Shown: in pieces, positions 54,696 to 63,666 of the stretch
Layout: each line of letters begins with the position of its first letter
Numbering within the stretch: the first letter of the stretch is position 1
Assembly: GCF_011189575.1 (NCBI RefSeq)
Contig: NZ_PUJW01000004.1
Span: forward strand, 196,120 to 260,119
DNA length: 64,000 nucleotides
Reading direction: 5' to 3'
Source of the DNA: Photorhabdus cinerea
GTDB lineage: Bacteria > Pseudomonadota > Gammaproteobacteria > Enterobacterales > Enterobacteriaceae
The notes under the pieces: generated by a model
What the model was told of the DNA's origin: nothing
Database searches by the model: none
What the model saw: the letters and a program-made list of their open reading frames with translations, nothing else
Translations under genes and position numbers: made by a program

Positions 54696-55151
54696 ATGAA
54701 ATATCAACAATTGGAAAATCTGGAATGTGGCTGGAAATGGGCTTATCTGATAAAGAAACATCAAGAGGGTGAGCTAATTACCAAATATATTGAAAACAGC
54801 GCAGCTCGTGAAGCAGTTGATATGCTAATCAAGCTTGAGAGTGAGCCGGTAAAGGTACTTACATGGATTGAACAGCATATGCATCCTGATTTATCCAACC
54901 GTATGAAACAAACTATCCGCGCTCGGCGTAAACGGCATTTTAATGCAGAACATCAGCATACTCGCAAGAAATCTATCGATTTAGATTTTCCTGTATGGCA
55001 TCGCTTATCTGCACTTTCTCAACGGAGGGGTAATACACTGTCCGAAACTATCATACAACTCATTGAAGATGCTGAACGTAAGGAAAAATATGAAAATCAG
55101 ATGTCTAGTTTGAAGCACGATTTAGAGGCTATCTTGGGTAAGAGTGAGTAA
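54696..55151 (+). CDS. matP: Macrodomain Ter protein MatP
   Basis: 151 residues (E. coli 150). N-terminal helical part MKYQQLENLECGWKWAYLIK, then a ribbon-helix-helix (KKSIDLDFPVWHRLSALSQR) and a C-terminal coiled coil. MatP binds matS sites in the Ter macrodomain and links it to the divisome through ZapB. I found no matS consensus (GTGACRNYGTCAC) in this window by eye. Confidence 0.95.
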   Translation: MKYQQLENLECGWKWAYLIKKHQEGELITKYIENSAAREAVDMLIKLESEPVKVLTWIEQHMHPDLSNRMKQTIRARRKRHFNAEHQHTRKKSIDLDFPVWHRLSALSQRRGNTLSETIIQLIEDAERKEKYENQMSSLKHDLEAILGKSE

Positions 55152-55227
55152 TCTCAGCTATTGTGGATTGGTATCACAATAAAACTCGTAATATAAGTTG
55201 ATATAAGATTTCAATAGATGGAAAAGA

Positions 55228-55250
55228 AAACCCCATTTTCAACGGGGTTT
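55228..55250. terminator. Terminator between matP and ompA
   Basis: AAACCCC-9-GGGGTTT hairpin with A/T-rich flanks on both sides, in the gap between the convergent genes; probably ends ompA on the minus strand. Confidence 0.7.
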
Positions 55251-55288
55251 CCTGATCTTTTGATTACATTAGTAATCAATAAAGACTG

Positions 55289-56389
55289 TTACTGAGCAGT
55301 TTGTGCTTGAGTAACAACTTCTTTAGTGCCTTGGATTTCGATCTCTACGCGACGATCTGGAGCCAAGCAACTGATTAAGTTAGGTTTGCGAATTTTATCA
55401 CAAGTAGAACCCGTTACTGGATCTGCTTTACCGTGGCCTTCTGCACTGATGCTGCCCGCAGGGATGCCTCTAGTTACCAGATAGTTAACTACGCTCTGAG
55501 CACGTTCTTGCGATAGTTTCTGGTTGTATGCGTCTTTACCAATACGGTCAGTATAGCCAAGAATTAGCACCTTACCCTGAGTTGGGTCGATGTTCGCTAA
55601 TTCAGTATATAGCTGGTTCAGAGTCTGTTTGCCTTCTGCTTTCAGCTCAGAGCTGGCGAATTCGAACAGAACGTCAGAGCGCAGAGTAAAGCGTTTGTTT
55701 TCAACAACCGGAGCTGGAGCAGGGGTTGGAGCAACAACCGGAGCTGGAGCAATAATTGGAGCAGCTGCTTCATCTTGGCCGAAGCGGTAAGAAACACCTA
55801 CGCTCAACAGGCCGTTATCAGGACGTGCACCTACTGTACCTGCATCACCGATATTGTTAACCCACTGGTAGTCCAGACGAGTAGCCCAGTTTTTGGTCAG
55901 AGCATACTCAACACCAATTGCTACCAATGGAGAAACACCGGTATCATGGTTTTTCAGATGAGTATTGGTTGCGCCGTAAGTTGCTTTGGAATCTGCACGC
56001 CAAACCATACCACCCAAACGAGTATAGACATCCAGATCATCCATAATTGGATAACTTAGTTTAGTCGCTAGTTGGAAACCGTGAGCTTTGAAGGAACCAT
56101 TGTTTACGCTACCTTTGTAAGGCATACGGCCTAACCAATCATAACCTATTTCGAAGCCGAGATATGGGTTGGCTTGATAGCCTAAATAAGCACCAGCGCC
56201 TAGTTGGTTTTTGTGCGTAGGGCCATTACCGATTGCACTGGTATAATCGTTACCGTAGAAGTTTACGTCATGGTATTGAGACCAGCCCAATTTACCACCA
56301 GTATACCAAGTGTTGTCTTTTGGAGCTGCTTGCGCTGCAGTTGTGAAAGCGGCCACTGCCACTGCTACCGCGATAGCTGTCTTTTTCAT
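55289..56389 (-). CDS. ompA: Outer membrane protein OmpA
   Basis: 366 residues. Signal peptide MKKTAIAVAVAVAAFTTAAQ, eight-stranded barrel (NTWYTGGKLGWSQYHD to LLSVGVSYRFGQ), a Pro/Ala-rich hinge (APAPVVAPTPAPAPVV) and the C-terminal OmpA_C peptidoglycan-binding domain with NQKLSQERAQSVVNYL. The pair CDKI and SCLAPDRR supplies the conserved disulfide. It ties the outer membrane to the wall. Surface loops (DVNFYGNDYTSAIGNG) are lineage specific. Confidence 0.96.
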   Translation of the reverse strand: MKKTAIAVAVAVAAFTTAAQAAPKDNTWYTGGKLGWSQYHDVNFYGNDYTSAIGNGPTHKNQLGAGAYLGYQANPYLGFEIGYDWLGRMPYKGSVNNGSFKAHGFQLATKLSYPIMDDLDVYTRLGGMVWRADSKATYGATNTHLKNHDTGVSPLVAIGVEYALTKNWATRLDYQWVNNIGDAGTVGARPDNGLLSVGVSYRFGQDEAAAPIIAPAPVVAPTPAPAPVVENKRFTLRSDVLFEFASSELKAEGKQTLNQLYTELANIDPTQGKVLILGYTDRIGKDAYNQKLSQERAQSVVNYLVTRGIPAGSISAEGHGKADPVTGSTCDKIRKPNLISCLAPDRRVEIEIQGTKEVVTQAQTAQ

Positions 56390-56961
56390 TTTAACGCCTC
56401 GTTATTATCATCACCCAATAGGCAATTGGCTTTGGGAGCCTTTTTACTTACTGCCTATCCCATTGGCTATTTACATTTGCCATTCTTTGTAATTATTCAG
56501 GAGCGAACTTGAGTAGTACTCGAACTTCAACTTCTCGTACTGCATGTACGCCCTGATATTCTGCGTGCTGTGCATGTTCATTATTTATCCATACATTCAC
56601 AAAAACGGCACGCATTAATTACTTATTACTTACATCTACTGAGATAGGCTATTAGCCATATTGATTAAAAAACTCAGTTTAAGAATACCGCACTTTCGTC
56701 AAACCAGTTAACCAAACAATACAAGGGTACTAAGCGCAGTAATCTTTAATGGTGTAAAGTCTACAACGAAGTTAAAAAGTTACAAGTGGGTATTGATTAA
56801 TAGCGCAAAAAAATTAAAAGGTAATGTATAATTTTAAAAAAAACTTTACTATTCTTTACAACTAATCCTATATTAATTAATTGATTTTAATTGTGATCAG
56901 TGTTTTTTGGCCTAAATTGGTTATTTTGTGCTATGGATATTGAGATAATTCCTAGTTTTGG
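56390..56961. other. 572-bp region: ompA leader and promoter
   Basis: No gene. Contains the long ompA leader (likely about 280 bases from the promoter proposed at 56676-56702) and, from 56760 to 56961, AT-rich sequence before the sulA 3' end. Confidence 0.5.
56676..56702 (-). promoter_or_regulatory. Possible ompA promoter
   Basis: On the minus strand TTGACG (56697-56702), 15 bases, TAAACT (56676-56681). Spacing is short, so this is tentative. Confidence 0.35.
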
Positions 56962-57495
56962 TCAATGATAGTAAATGGAATGAATTTTTAGTAAATTTGA
57001 TTGCAGTTCAGTATAGTTGGTTCCTTTATTCACATTTTGTGGGCGCATAATAAAGCCCAATGCGTTACCTTTTCGCGCCGCAGACTGTAATTTTACCGTA
57101 TCTCTTTCTGATAACTTAGGTAACCAGCCAAGTACTACGCTGTAATTACCACTCGCTAGTGCTCTTTCCATTGCATCTACAGTTGTAATGGAGTTGATGC
57201 GATTTAATTGAACAATTTTATCTAAAGGTAATCCAGAGTTAATTAACCATTGGCGGCTTAGTTTCTTGTGTGGACTCACCCATAGCAGCCAGCGAGACTC
57301 ATTCCCTGATTCACGTAATAAAGGTAGTAATATATGGTTAATAACAGATTGGTTATCACTATAAATCAATTCACTCACTATACCACCCTCACCACCACCT
57401 CCCACTGAATTATCTTGTATAGGGGAAGAGCGTGATGGCTGCCTTTCTGTTGACAGATGTTTAGAAGAATAAACCCAAGATGATTGAATGCCCAT
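56962..57495 (-). CDS. sulA: SOS cell division inhibitor SulA
   Basis: 177 residues from the ATG at 57493-57495, with GAGG six to seven bases upstream. An in-frame ATG at 57526-57528 lies inside the LexA box and is rejected. The family core is clear: SRWLLWVSPHKKLSRQWLIN, ASGNYSVVLGWLPKLS and the C-terminal GFIMRPQNV and LKIHSIYYH, the tail that Lon recognises. SulA binds FtsZ and stops ring assembly during DNA damage. An unusual Gly-rich run (GGGGEGG) lies near residue 32-38. Confidence 0.94.
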   Translation of the reverse strand: MGIQSSWVYSSKHLSTERQPSRSSPIQDNSVGGGGEGGIVSELIYSDNQSVINHILLPLLRESGNESRWLLWVSPHKKLSRQWLINSGLPLDKIVQLNRINSITTVDAMERALASGNYSVVLGWLPKLSERDTVKLQSAARKGNALGFIMRPQNVNKGTNYTELQSNLLKIHSIYYH

Positions 57496-57516
57496 AATGA
57501 ACCTCGCCACAAGATG

Positions 57517-57532
57517 CTGTATGGACATACAG
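57517..57532 (-). promoter_or_regulatory. LexA operator of sulA
   Basis: CTGT-ATGGACAT-ACAG: both half-sites perfect with 8-base spacing (consensus CTGT-N8-ACAG), 22 bp before the sulA start. Expected for an SOS-induced gene. Confidence 0.9.
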
Positions 57533-57742
57533 TATCTTTATGTTAGGCTAAGATCAAGTCTATTTTTTCAAAGAGCTTCGCAAATATTGATTATAAATCG
57601 CTTTAAGTTCATTTAATCATTGGCAGGAAAAATTGGATTGCGTATGTTTTTAATTAATTGTTCCTCTTATCTATTTTACTGATAACTGGGACAAATCTAT
57701 GGATAAGAGACTTATTTGCACTAAACTCATGGAGCGATCTGT

Positions 57743-58345
57743 ATGTTTTTGTCTGAGGTACGTTTTACTCAACTCAAAAATGGTTTTTCTTCGTTTGGAA
57801 GATTGACAAGGAAACCGCAGTTTGGCGGCTACAGCCTGCTGGCTGACGGGGTTATGTTCGCTATTATTGCTGATGGAGAATTATATTTACGGGGAAATAG
57901 TCATGCTGAAGTGTTGTTCAAAGCCAGAGGAATGAAAAACTATATTTATTCGAAAAGAGGAATACCTGTAACTTTGCGTTATTACCAGGTTGGTGAATCA
58001 CTTTGGCAAGATCAAGCATTGTTGTCTCAATATACACATTTAGCCTATCATTACTCATTGATTGAAGTGGTGGGTAAAAAGAAAATACCAGCGCGCTTAA
58101 AGGACTTACCTAACCTTGGAATGTCTCTTGAGCGTCAATTATGGAAAGTAGGAATATGTAAAGTTGAAGATTTACGGTTGTTAGGTGCGAAAGCCAGTTA
58201 TTTAAAACTGCATCAATATAAAAGAAAATTTAATGTTAGTTTGTTACTTGCTCTGGCTGGTGCAATTGAAGGGTGTCATTCAGCCGTTTTACCGGTACAA
58301 ATTCGTAATGACTTATTACGCTGGCACAAGGAGTTGTCCTGTTAG
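57743..58345 (+). CDS. tfoX: Competence/CRP-S coactivator TfoX (Sxy)
   Basis: 200 residues (E. coli Sxy 209). N-terminal TfoX domain (FGGYSLLADGVMFAIIADGE, LYLRG) and C-terminal HhH-type TfoX_C domain (LKDLPNLGMSLERQLWKVGI). Sxy acts with CRP at CRP-S sites, turning on DNA-uptake and competence-type genes. This could matter for pilus genes in general, though I see no CRP-S site at the pilus operon here. Same place as E. coli, between sulA and yccS. Confidence 0.93.
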   Translation: MFLSEVRFTQLKNGFSSFGRLTRKPQFGGYSLLADGVMFAIIADGELYLRGNSHAEVLFKARGMKNYIYSKRGIPVTLRYYQVGESLWQDQALLSQYTHLAYHYSLIEVVGKKKIPARLKDLPNLGMSLERQLWKVGICKVEDLRLLGAKASYLKLHQYKRKFNVSLLLALAGAIEGCHSAVLPVQIRNDLLRWHKELSC

Positions 58346-58372
58346 ATTTTTATCGTGAACAGTTAAATGAAC

Positions 58373-58390
58373 GGGGCAGCCAACTGCCCC
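58373..58390. terminator. Hairpin between convergent tfoX and yccS
   Basis: GGGGCAG-4-CTGCCCC, seven perfect GC-rich pairs, between the two stops. Confidence 0.7.
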
Positions 58391-58396
58391 AGTATA

Positions 58397-60544
58397 TTAA
58401 TGGGGTTCTAATTGGTTAATTTGTTTAATATGGTTAACGATTTCAGGTAGCAACTCTATTAATAGACTTGTTTGTTGCAATACTAATTGCTCTTTACTGT
58501 TTCCTTCTACCAAGGCTTGTTCAATTTTTTTCACTATATTGACAGGTATTTGTTTAATTCTTTCATCATCTATTGATGCTAGTTTTAATGCTGTATCAAC
58601 ATAACAAATAACGTCGTTAAGAATATCCAGAATAACTTTGTTATCCAATTTATCCCGGTGCGCTCCCAGCGTGGAGATATAACTCAACATTGTGTGATTT
58701 AGGCACAGCAGTCGAAATGCTTCTTCTTGGGAGGTTTGATAACTTTTCGGCTCGGCAGACATGTTTGAAATAACTGATGCCAGTTCTGCATCACTATTGT
58801 GGGCATCACGGCGGGCAATTCGATAGTTCAATCCATTGTCTTTTCCCTGATCATATTGGACTAAAATGGCATCAAGATAGCGGCAATTAGTACTCATTGT
58901 CCGGCTTATTACTTGTGACAATTGGCGGAATCTCCAGTCTGGCCAGATGAAACTCACTGCTAACCAGGCGATACCACAACCAATAAATGTATCAAGAATT
59001 CTTGGTAATGCGACTTCAAAACCTTCGCCTAACAAATTAAAACACAATAATACCAGCAGCGTGATAAATAAGGTTGCGTGTGCATACTGGATATTACGAA
59101 AGGCAAAGAACAGCACACCAGAGATGATCATCAGTACCAATTGCCCTTCAATAGATGGTACGAAGTAGAGGATTGGTAAGCCGATTAATACCCCGGCAAC
59201 AGTTCCTATTATTCTCAGTGCTAAACGGCGGCGGGTAGCGCTGTAATTAGGTTGGCAAACGAATAAACTGGTTAGTAAAATCCAATATCCACGTTGTAAA
59301 TCCAGCAACTGAATCATAGCGTAGCCACTGCACAGCAAAACAGACATACGGATTGCATGACGGAATAGGGCTGATTGTGGAGTTAGGTGACGGCTGATCC
59401 TTAGACAGATATCGCGCACACCAGTTAGTGGTTCATCAGATAGTTGAGTTTCATCTTTTCTTTCTTTAGTAAGATTGTCCTGCCTAGATCTAATACCGGT
59501 TAATTGTGCATCGATTGCACGCAAGTTTTTCAGTAGATTGTATAATGCGGTGATCTTGAGGTTATGTTTTTGTTGTTCCCCCAATTGTTGCAGCGAACTT
59601 TCCAGATAGTTGAAAGCACGTTCAACACGTGGATTGTGCTGATATTGTTTGTGCCAAAGTATTGACTGAGCAACTTGTTCACATGCACGGGCTTGCATGG
59701 AAAGAAGACGTTGAAACCGGTACAGGACATCACTGTAACGGAAAGTATTCCGCAGGCTCTGGTACCTTACATGAGCTGAACTCGCTCGTTCATGAATATC
59801 CTGTGCGACAAAATAATAATGTAGTGTGTGACGGGTTCCACGTTGACCACGCTCTCCCTTCAGACGGGTTAATAAAGAGGCTTTGGTTTGATTTAATGTA
59901 TTTACCAGAGCACTGTTTGCCATTGCTACGTTAACGACAGATTGCTGGTATTCCTCTTCTATATCAGGATCAAACAGGTTGGTTTTGGCATCAAGATAAG
60001 CTGAAAGTTGCTGATAACAACGCGCCAGGTTGTCTTGTAACGGGCGGATAGGAAACAGTAAATAGTCGGTGAGTGTTAGTAGGTGATACCAGACTGCTCC
60101 TGTCAGGAGCAATAGTGGTTGTTGATACCATAGTGGAAAAATAGATGTACCCAACATGGTATAAATGGCAATCAGTAACGCACCAAATGCAATGGTTGCG
60201 TAGCGTTGCCCGAGCGCACCCAGTAAGATAAAACTACAAGTGGATAACGCCAGTCCGACGGTGAAAAGCCAAGGGTAAGGGAATAGCAATTCGATAGAGA
60301 TTGACGCGATAAAGAAAGAAATTAGCGTGATCATTAGATTGCGTAAACGGCCAATCAGACGATCATCAAGATCGGCCAGTGCTGCGGCAACAACACCTAA
60401 AGTCAGTGGTATGGTTATCTTAGGTTCTTTATCTAGGAACCAAGGTACTAGCGTTGTTCCCGTTAGGGCTATTAGGATACGGGTATAATAAAGAAGATGA
60501 CTGTTATAAAGAAAACGGCGCAGACCGGAGAAAACAGTTAGCAC
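58397..60544 (-). CDS. yccS: YccS/YhfK-family inner-membrane protein (FUSC-like)
   Basis: 715 residues (E. coli about 717). Two clusters of about five to six membrane helices, the first near 20-170 (LTLGVVAAALADLDDRLIGR, ITLISFFIASISIELLF), the second near 400-520 (LLCSGYAMIQLLDLQRGYWI, GTVAGVLIGLPILYF), each followed by a cytoplasmic helical domain. This is the layout of the fusaric-acid-resistance-like (FUSC) superfamily. Transport substrate unknown. E. coli has yccF between yccS and helD; it is missing here. Confidence 0.93.
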   Translation of the reverse strand: MLTVFSGLRRFLYNSHLLYYTRILIALTGTTLVPWFLDKEPKITIPLTLGVVAAALADLDDRLIGRLRNLMITLISFFIASISIELLFPYPWLFTVGLALSTCSFILLGALGQRYATIAFGALLIAIYTMLGTSIFPLWYQQPLLLLTGAVWYHLLTLTDYLLFPIRPLQDNLARCYQQLSAYLDAKTNLFDPDIEEEYQQSVVNVAMANSALVNTLNQTKASLLTRLKGERGQRGTRHTLHYYFVAQDIHERASSAHVRYQSLRNTFRYSDVLYRFQRLLSMQARACEQVAQSILWHKQYQHNPRVERAFNYLESSLQQLGEQQKHNLKITALYNLLKNLRAIDAQLTGIRSRQDNLTKERKDETQLSDEPLTGVRDICLRISRHLTPQSALFRHAIRMSVLLCSGYAMIQLLDLQRGYWILLTSLFVCQPNYSATRRRLALRIIGTVAGVLIGLPILYFVPSIEGQLVLMIISGVLFFAFRNIQYAHATLFITLLVLLCFNLLGEGFEVALPRILDTFIGCGIAWLAVSFIWPDWRFRQLSQVISRTMSTNCRYLDAILVQYDQGKDNGLNYRIARRDAHNSDAELASVISNMSAEPKSYQTSQEEAFRLLCLNHTMLSYISTLGAHRDKLDNKVILDILNDVICYVDTALKLASIDDERIKQIPVNIVKKIEQALVEGNSKEQLVLQQTSLLIELLPEIVNHIKQINQLEPH

Positions 60545-60663
60545 AAAATACCTCTGAGGTAATGATAACGGCCATAAATGACCATTAGGATATAAGGTTT
60601 ATTAGTGATAAAAAACCCTTATAAGACATAGTTCAACTATTTTTCAGGTATAGCGCTACGATC

Positions 60664-62718
60664 ATGGAACTTAAAGCAACACAAATTGGCCGGCGTCTTG
60701 CTCAGCATCCCTATAACCGGGTGCGATTGCTGAATGCAGGTATTGAAGTCAGTGGAGAAAAGCACCAATACCTTATCCCATTTAATCAGTTAATTGATAT
60801 TCAGTGCAAACGGGGTATTGTTTGGGGTGAGCTGGAATTTGAATTGCTTGATGGACAAGCGGTTCGCCTTCATGGCACTGAATGGCAGCAAACACAGAGT
60901 TTTTATCATCATCTACTCGGTGAATGGCAAAAATGGAGCCAGGAAATGAGTGTTGTTAGTGCTAATGTACTGGCAGATCAGGTTAATGAAGTCAATAAAA
61001 TTGGTCAGCAGGATCGCTGGTTTAAAAAAGCTGACTTGTCCCAATTGCAACAGCGGATTCAGGCCGCATTTCAGGCTTTACCACTGGCATTACAACGTCT
61101 GGAACAATTTGATAATTGCCGAGAAGACTATCAAATTTGTCTACATTGGGTTGAGAATGGCGAAAAATCTGTTGAAAAGATTAACCAGCAATGGACAGAG
61201 CGTATGCTGGAGCAATATCGTGATTTTTTTCAGCGGGTAGAAACCTCTTCTTTAAATCTTCCTCAGAGCTTAGCTGTTGTTAATGGTGAAAATTCAGTGC
61301 TGGTTCTTGCTGGTGCTGGTAGCGGAAAAACATCTGTGCTGGTGGCGAGGGTAGGATGGTTGTTGCTTCGCCAACAGGCGATTCCCGAACAGATATTACT
61401 GTTAGCGTTTGATAACCAGGGAGCTGATGAGATGAATGAACGAATTCATACTCGTCTTGGTGTGAAAGATGTCGAAGCGAAAACATTTCATTCTTTGGCA
61501 CTGCATATCATTCAGCAGGGAAGTAATAAAGTGCTTAAAATTAGCACATTGGAAACTGACGGGCAAAAGAGAAGAGATTTTCTGGTTAAACACTGGCAGC
61601 AACAATGCAGAGAGAAGAAAGCACAAGCCAAAGGTTGGCGGGAATGGCTGACAGAGGAGCTGAAATGGGAAATACCGGAAGGTGAATTCTGGTGTGATGA
61701 ACAGCTTGTTAGCCGGTTGTCAGGCAGGCTTGAACGTTGGCTGGAATTAATGCGTATGCACGGTGGTAGTCAAAAGGCGATGACAGAGCAGGTTCAGGGA
61801 GAGTATCTGGAGCTGTTTCAAAAATGTATTCGCTTGATGGGGCCTTTATTAAAAGCGTGGAAATCTGAATTAAAAGCAGAATGTGCTGTTGATTATTCAG
61901 GGTTGATTCATCAGGCAGTTCATATTCTGGAGAAAGGACGATTTATTAGCCCGTGGAAGCATATTCTGGTCGATGAGTTTCAGGATATTTCACCATTAAG
62001 AACGAAATTGCTTACCGCATTGCGGGCACAAAATAGCCAAAGTTATTTGTTTGCTGTAGGGGATGACTGGCAGGCAATTTACCGTTTCAGTGGGGCGGAG
62101 TTGATATTGACCACTGCTTTTGCTGATTATTTTGGTAAAGGGGCTGAATGTGTACTGGATACTTCTTATCGGTTTAATGATCGGATTGGTGAGATTGCTA
62201 ACACATTTGTACAACAAAACCCAAATCAGTTAAACAAGTCGCTAAATAGTTTGACTAAAGGTAATAAAAAATCAGTTGTAATCCTGCCAGAAGATCAACT
62301 TGAACCTTTACTGAATAAAATGAGTTGCTATGTTACAGAGCAGGAAACGGTTTTGTTGTTAGCCCGCTATCATCACTTGAAACCTGAGTTACTGAAAAAA
62401 GCAACGACCCGCTGGCCTAAGCTCAAAATAGAATTTATGACTATTCATGCTTCGAAAGGGAAACAAGCGGATTATGTGATTATTCTTGGGTTATATCAGG
62501 GGAACGACGGTTTTCCTGCACCTGAAAGGGAATCGGTGGTGGAACGGGTTTTATTGCCACAGTTGGAAAATTTTCCTGATGCAGAGGAGCGACGTCTTTT
62601 ATATGTTGCATTAACACGGGCGAAGAAGCAGGTGTGGTTGATGCAGGATAAGAAAAATCCATCTGTGTTTGTGCGTCAATTAGAACGGTTGGGGGGGCTT
62701 GTTCAGCGTAAGCCTTAA
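60664..62718 (+). CDS. helD: DNA helicase IV (HelD), UvrD/Rep superfamily 1
   Basis: 684 residues (same size as E. coli). An N-terminal domain unique to HelD (MELKATQIGRRLAQHPYNRV), then SF1 motifs: Walker A LAGAGSGKTS near 218, motif II VDEFQDIS, GDDWQAIYRFSGAE (motif III), TIHASKGKQAD and RLLYVALTRAKKQVWLM (motifs V and VI). It unwinds DNA 3' to 5' and takes part in RecF-type recombination. Divergent from yccS. Confidence 0.96.
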   Translation: MELKATQIGRRLAQHPYNRVRLLNAGIEVSGEKHQYLIPFNQLIDIQCKRGIVWGELEFELLDGQAVRLHGTEWQQTQSFYHHLLGEWQKWSQEMSVVSANVLADQVNEVNKIGQQDRWFKKADLSQLQQRIQAAFQALPLALQRLEQFDNCREDYQICLHWVENGEKSVEKINQQWTERMLEQYRDFFQRVETSSLNLPQSLAVVNGENSVLVLAGAGSGKTSVLVARVGWLLLRQQAIPEQILLLAFDNQGADEMNERIHTRLGVKDVEAKTFHSLALHIIQQGSNKVLKISTLETDGQKRRDFLVKHWQQQCREKKAQAKGWREWLTEELKWEIPEGEFWCDEQLVSRLSGRLERWLELMRMHGGSQKAMTEQVQGEYLELFQKCIRLMGPLLKAWKSELKAECAVDYSGLIHQAVHILEKGRFISPWKHILVDEFQDISPLRTKLLTALRAQNSQSYLFAVGDDWQAIYRFSGAELILTTAFADYFGKGAECVLDTSYRFNDRIGEIANTFVQQNPNQLNKSLNSLTKGNKKSVVILPEDQLEPLLNKMSCYVTEQETVLLLARYHHLKPELLKKATTRWPKLKIEFMTIHASKGKQADYVIILGLYQGNDGFPAPERESVVERVLLPQLENFPDAEERRLLYVALTRAKKQVWLMQDKKNPSVFVRQLERLGGLVQRKP

Positions 62719-62767
62719 GGTATCTTTTGAAGAGAACATATTGCTCAACCGTAAATATTATAAAGAT

Positions 62768-63226
62768 TTATTTCAGACGTTCATTCAGATAGTGTTGATA
62801 ATCAGGGACCTGAATATCCACTGGTTGAAAAAACAATGGGGAATTAACAATAAAATCCGCAGTTGCCAGATTTGTTGCTACTGGGATATTCCATACCGTG
62901 GCAAGGCGCAACAGTGCTTTTACATCAGGATCATGAGGAACGGCATTAAGTGGGTCCCAGAAAAATATTAGTACATCAATTTTTCCTTCTGAAATTAGAG
63001 AACCAATTTGTTGATCTCCGCCCATTGGTCCGCTAAGCATACTGGTGACTGGCAATCCTGTTTCATTCTGGATCAGATTACCGGTTGTGCCGGTAGCATA
63101 TAAATTATGTTTCTTAAGTAAATTCTGATGATTTTTGGACCAGACCAGCAGAGACGTTTTGCAGTGGTCGTGTGCAACAAGCGCTATATTTTTAGAAGCT
63201 GCGAGTGTACGGGTTGCCAATTTCAT
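62768..63226 (-). CDS. mgsA: Methylglyoxal synthase MgsA
   Basis: 152 residues (E. coli 152). Catalytic Asp71 in SGPMGGDQQIG, phosphate-binding ALVAHDHCK and ATGTTGN, plus FFWDPLNAVPHDPDVKAL. It turns dihydroxyacetone phosphate into methylglyoxal and phosphate, a bypass relieving sugar-phosphate stress. GloC, coded in this window, acts downstream in detoxification. Confidence 0.97.
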   Translation of the reverse strand: MKLATRTLAASKNIALVAHDHCKTSLLVWSKNHQNLLKKHNLYATGTTGNLIQNETGLPVTSMLSGPMGGDQQIGSLISEGKIDVLIFFWDPLNAVPHDPDVKALLRLATVWNIPVATNLATADFIVNSPLFFQPVDIQVPDYQHYLNERLK

Positions 63227-63340
63227 GTTGGTACCTTTGATAATCGTTATTTTCGATCATAGTAAATTGATAACAATGTTTATCATATACACTGTAATAA
63301 ATAAACAAAGTAAAAATACTGAATTTGTAAGGAATGATAG

Positions 63341-63487
63341 ATGAATGATCAACGAATTGTGGACATATTAAAACAAGTGGGTGTTATTAACGAACAAGCG
63401 AAAGGATTGGCAGAAAAAGCAGGCATGGATGTTGTGATGGATCGCTGCCCAAAAATTGAAATTCCAAGATTGGGGCTGGAAAAGTAA
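63341..63487 (+). CDS. yccU: Miniature YccU: CoA-binding-family protein with a large in-frame internal deletion
   Basis: 48 residues. The start MNDQRIVDILKQ resembles the beginning of YccU (CoA-binding, Rossmann fold, about 137 residues), and from VGVINEQAKGLAEKAGMDVV to MDRCPKIEIPRLGLEK it is the conserved C-terminus. About 88 codons, including the whole nucleotide-binding core (IALVGAS), are missing, yet the frame, the stop and the ribosome site (AGGA nine bases upstream) are intact. It follows mgsA's promoter region and takes the place of yccT-yccU in the E. coli order. It is either a decaying gene or a retained mini-protein; it cannot bind CoA in the usual way. Confidence 0.7.
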   Translation: MNDQRIVDILKQVGVINEQAKGLAEKAGMDVVMDRCPKIEIPRLGLEK

Positions 63488-63666
63488 TATTTTCCAGCTT
63501 GCTACTTTGGTATTCCGTCAATGAATGAAAGGAGCCTTGCGTTAATATTTAAGTACCAAACTAAATGGGTGGGAAACTGCGTCAGGCTCCGAATATGTAG
63601 ATCATGCCTGAAATGAATACTTAGCGGAATTCACAGCTCTAAAATCTAATTTAACCCGAATTCTGC

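Noticed and set aside
57496..57528. Upstream ATG for sulA
   Set aside because: This ATG sits inside the LexA operator; the next ATG has the ribosome site and family length.
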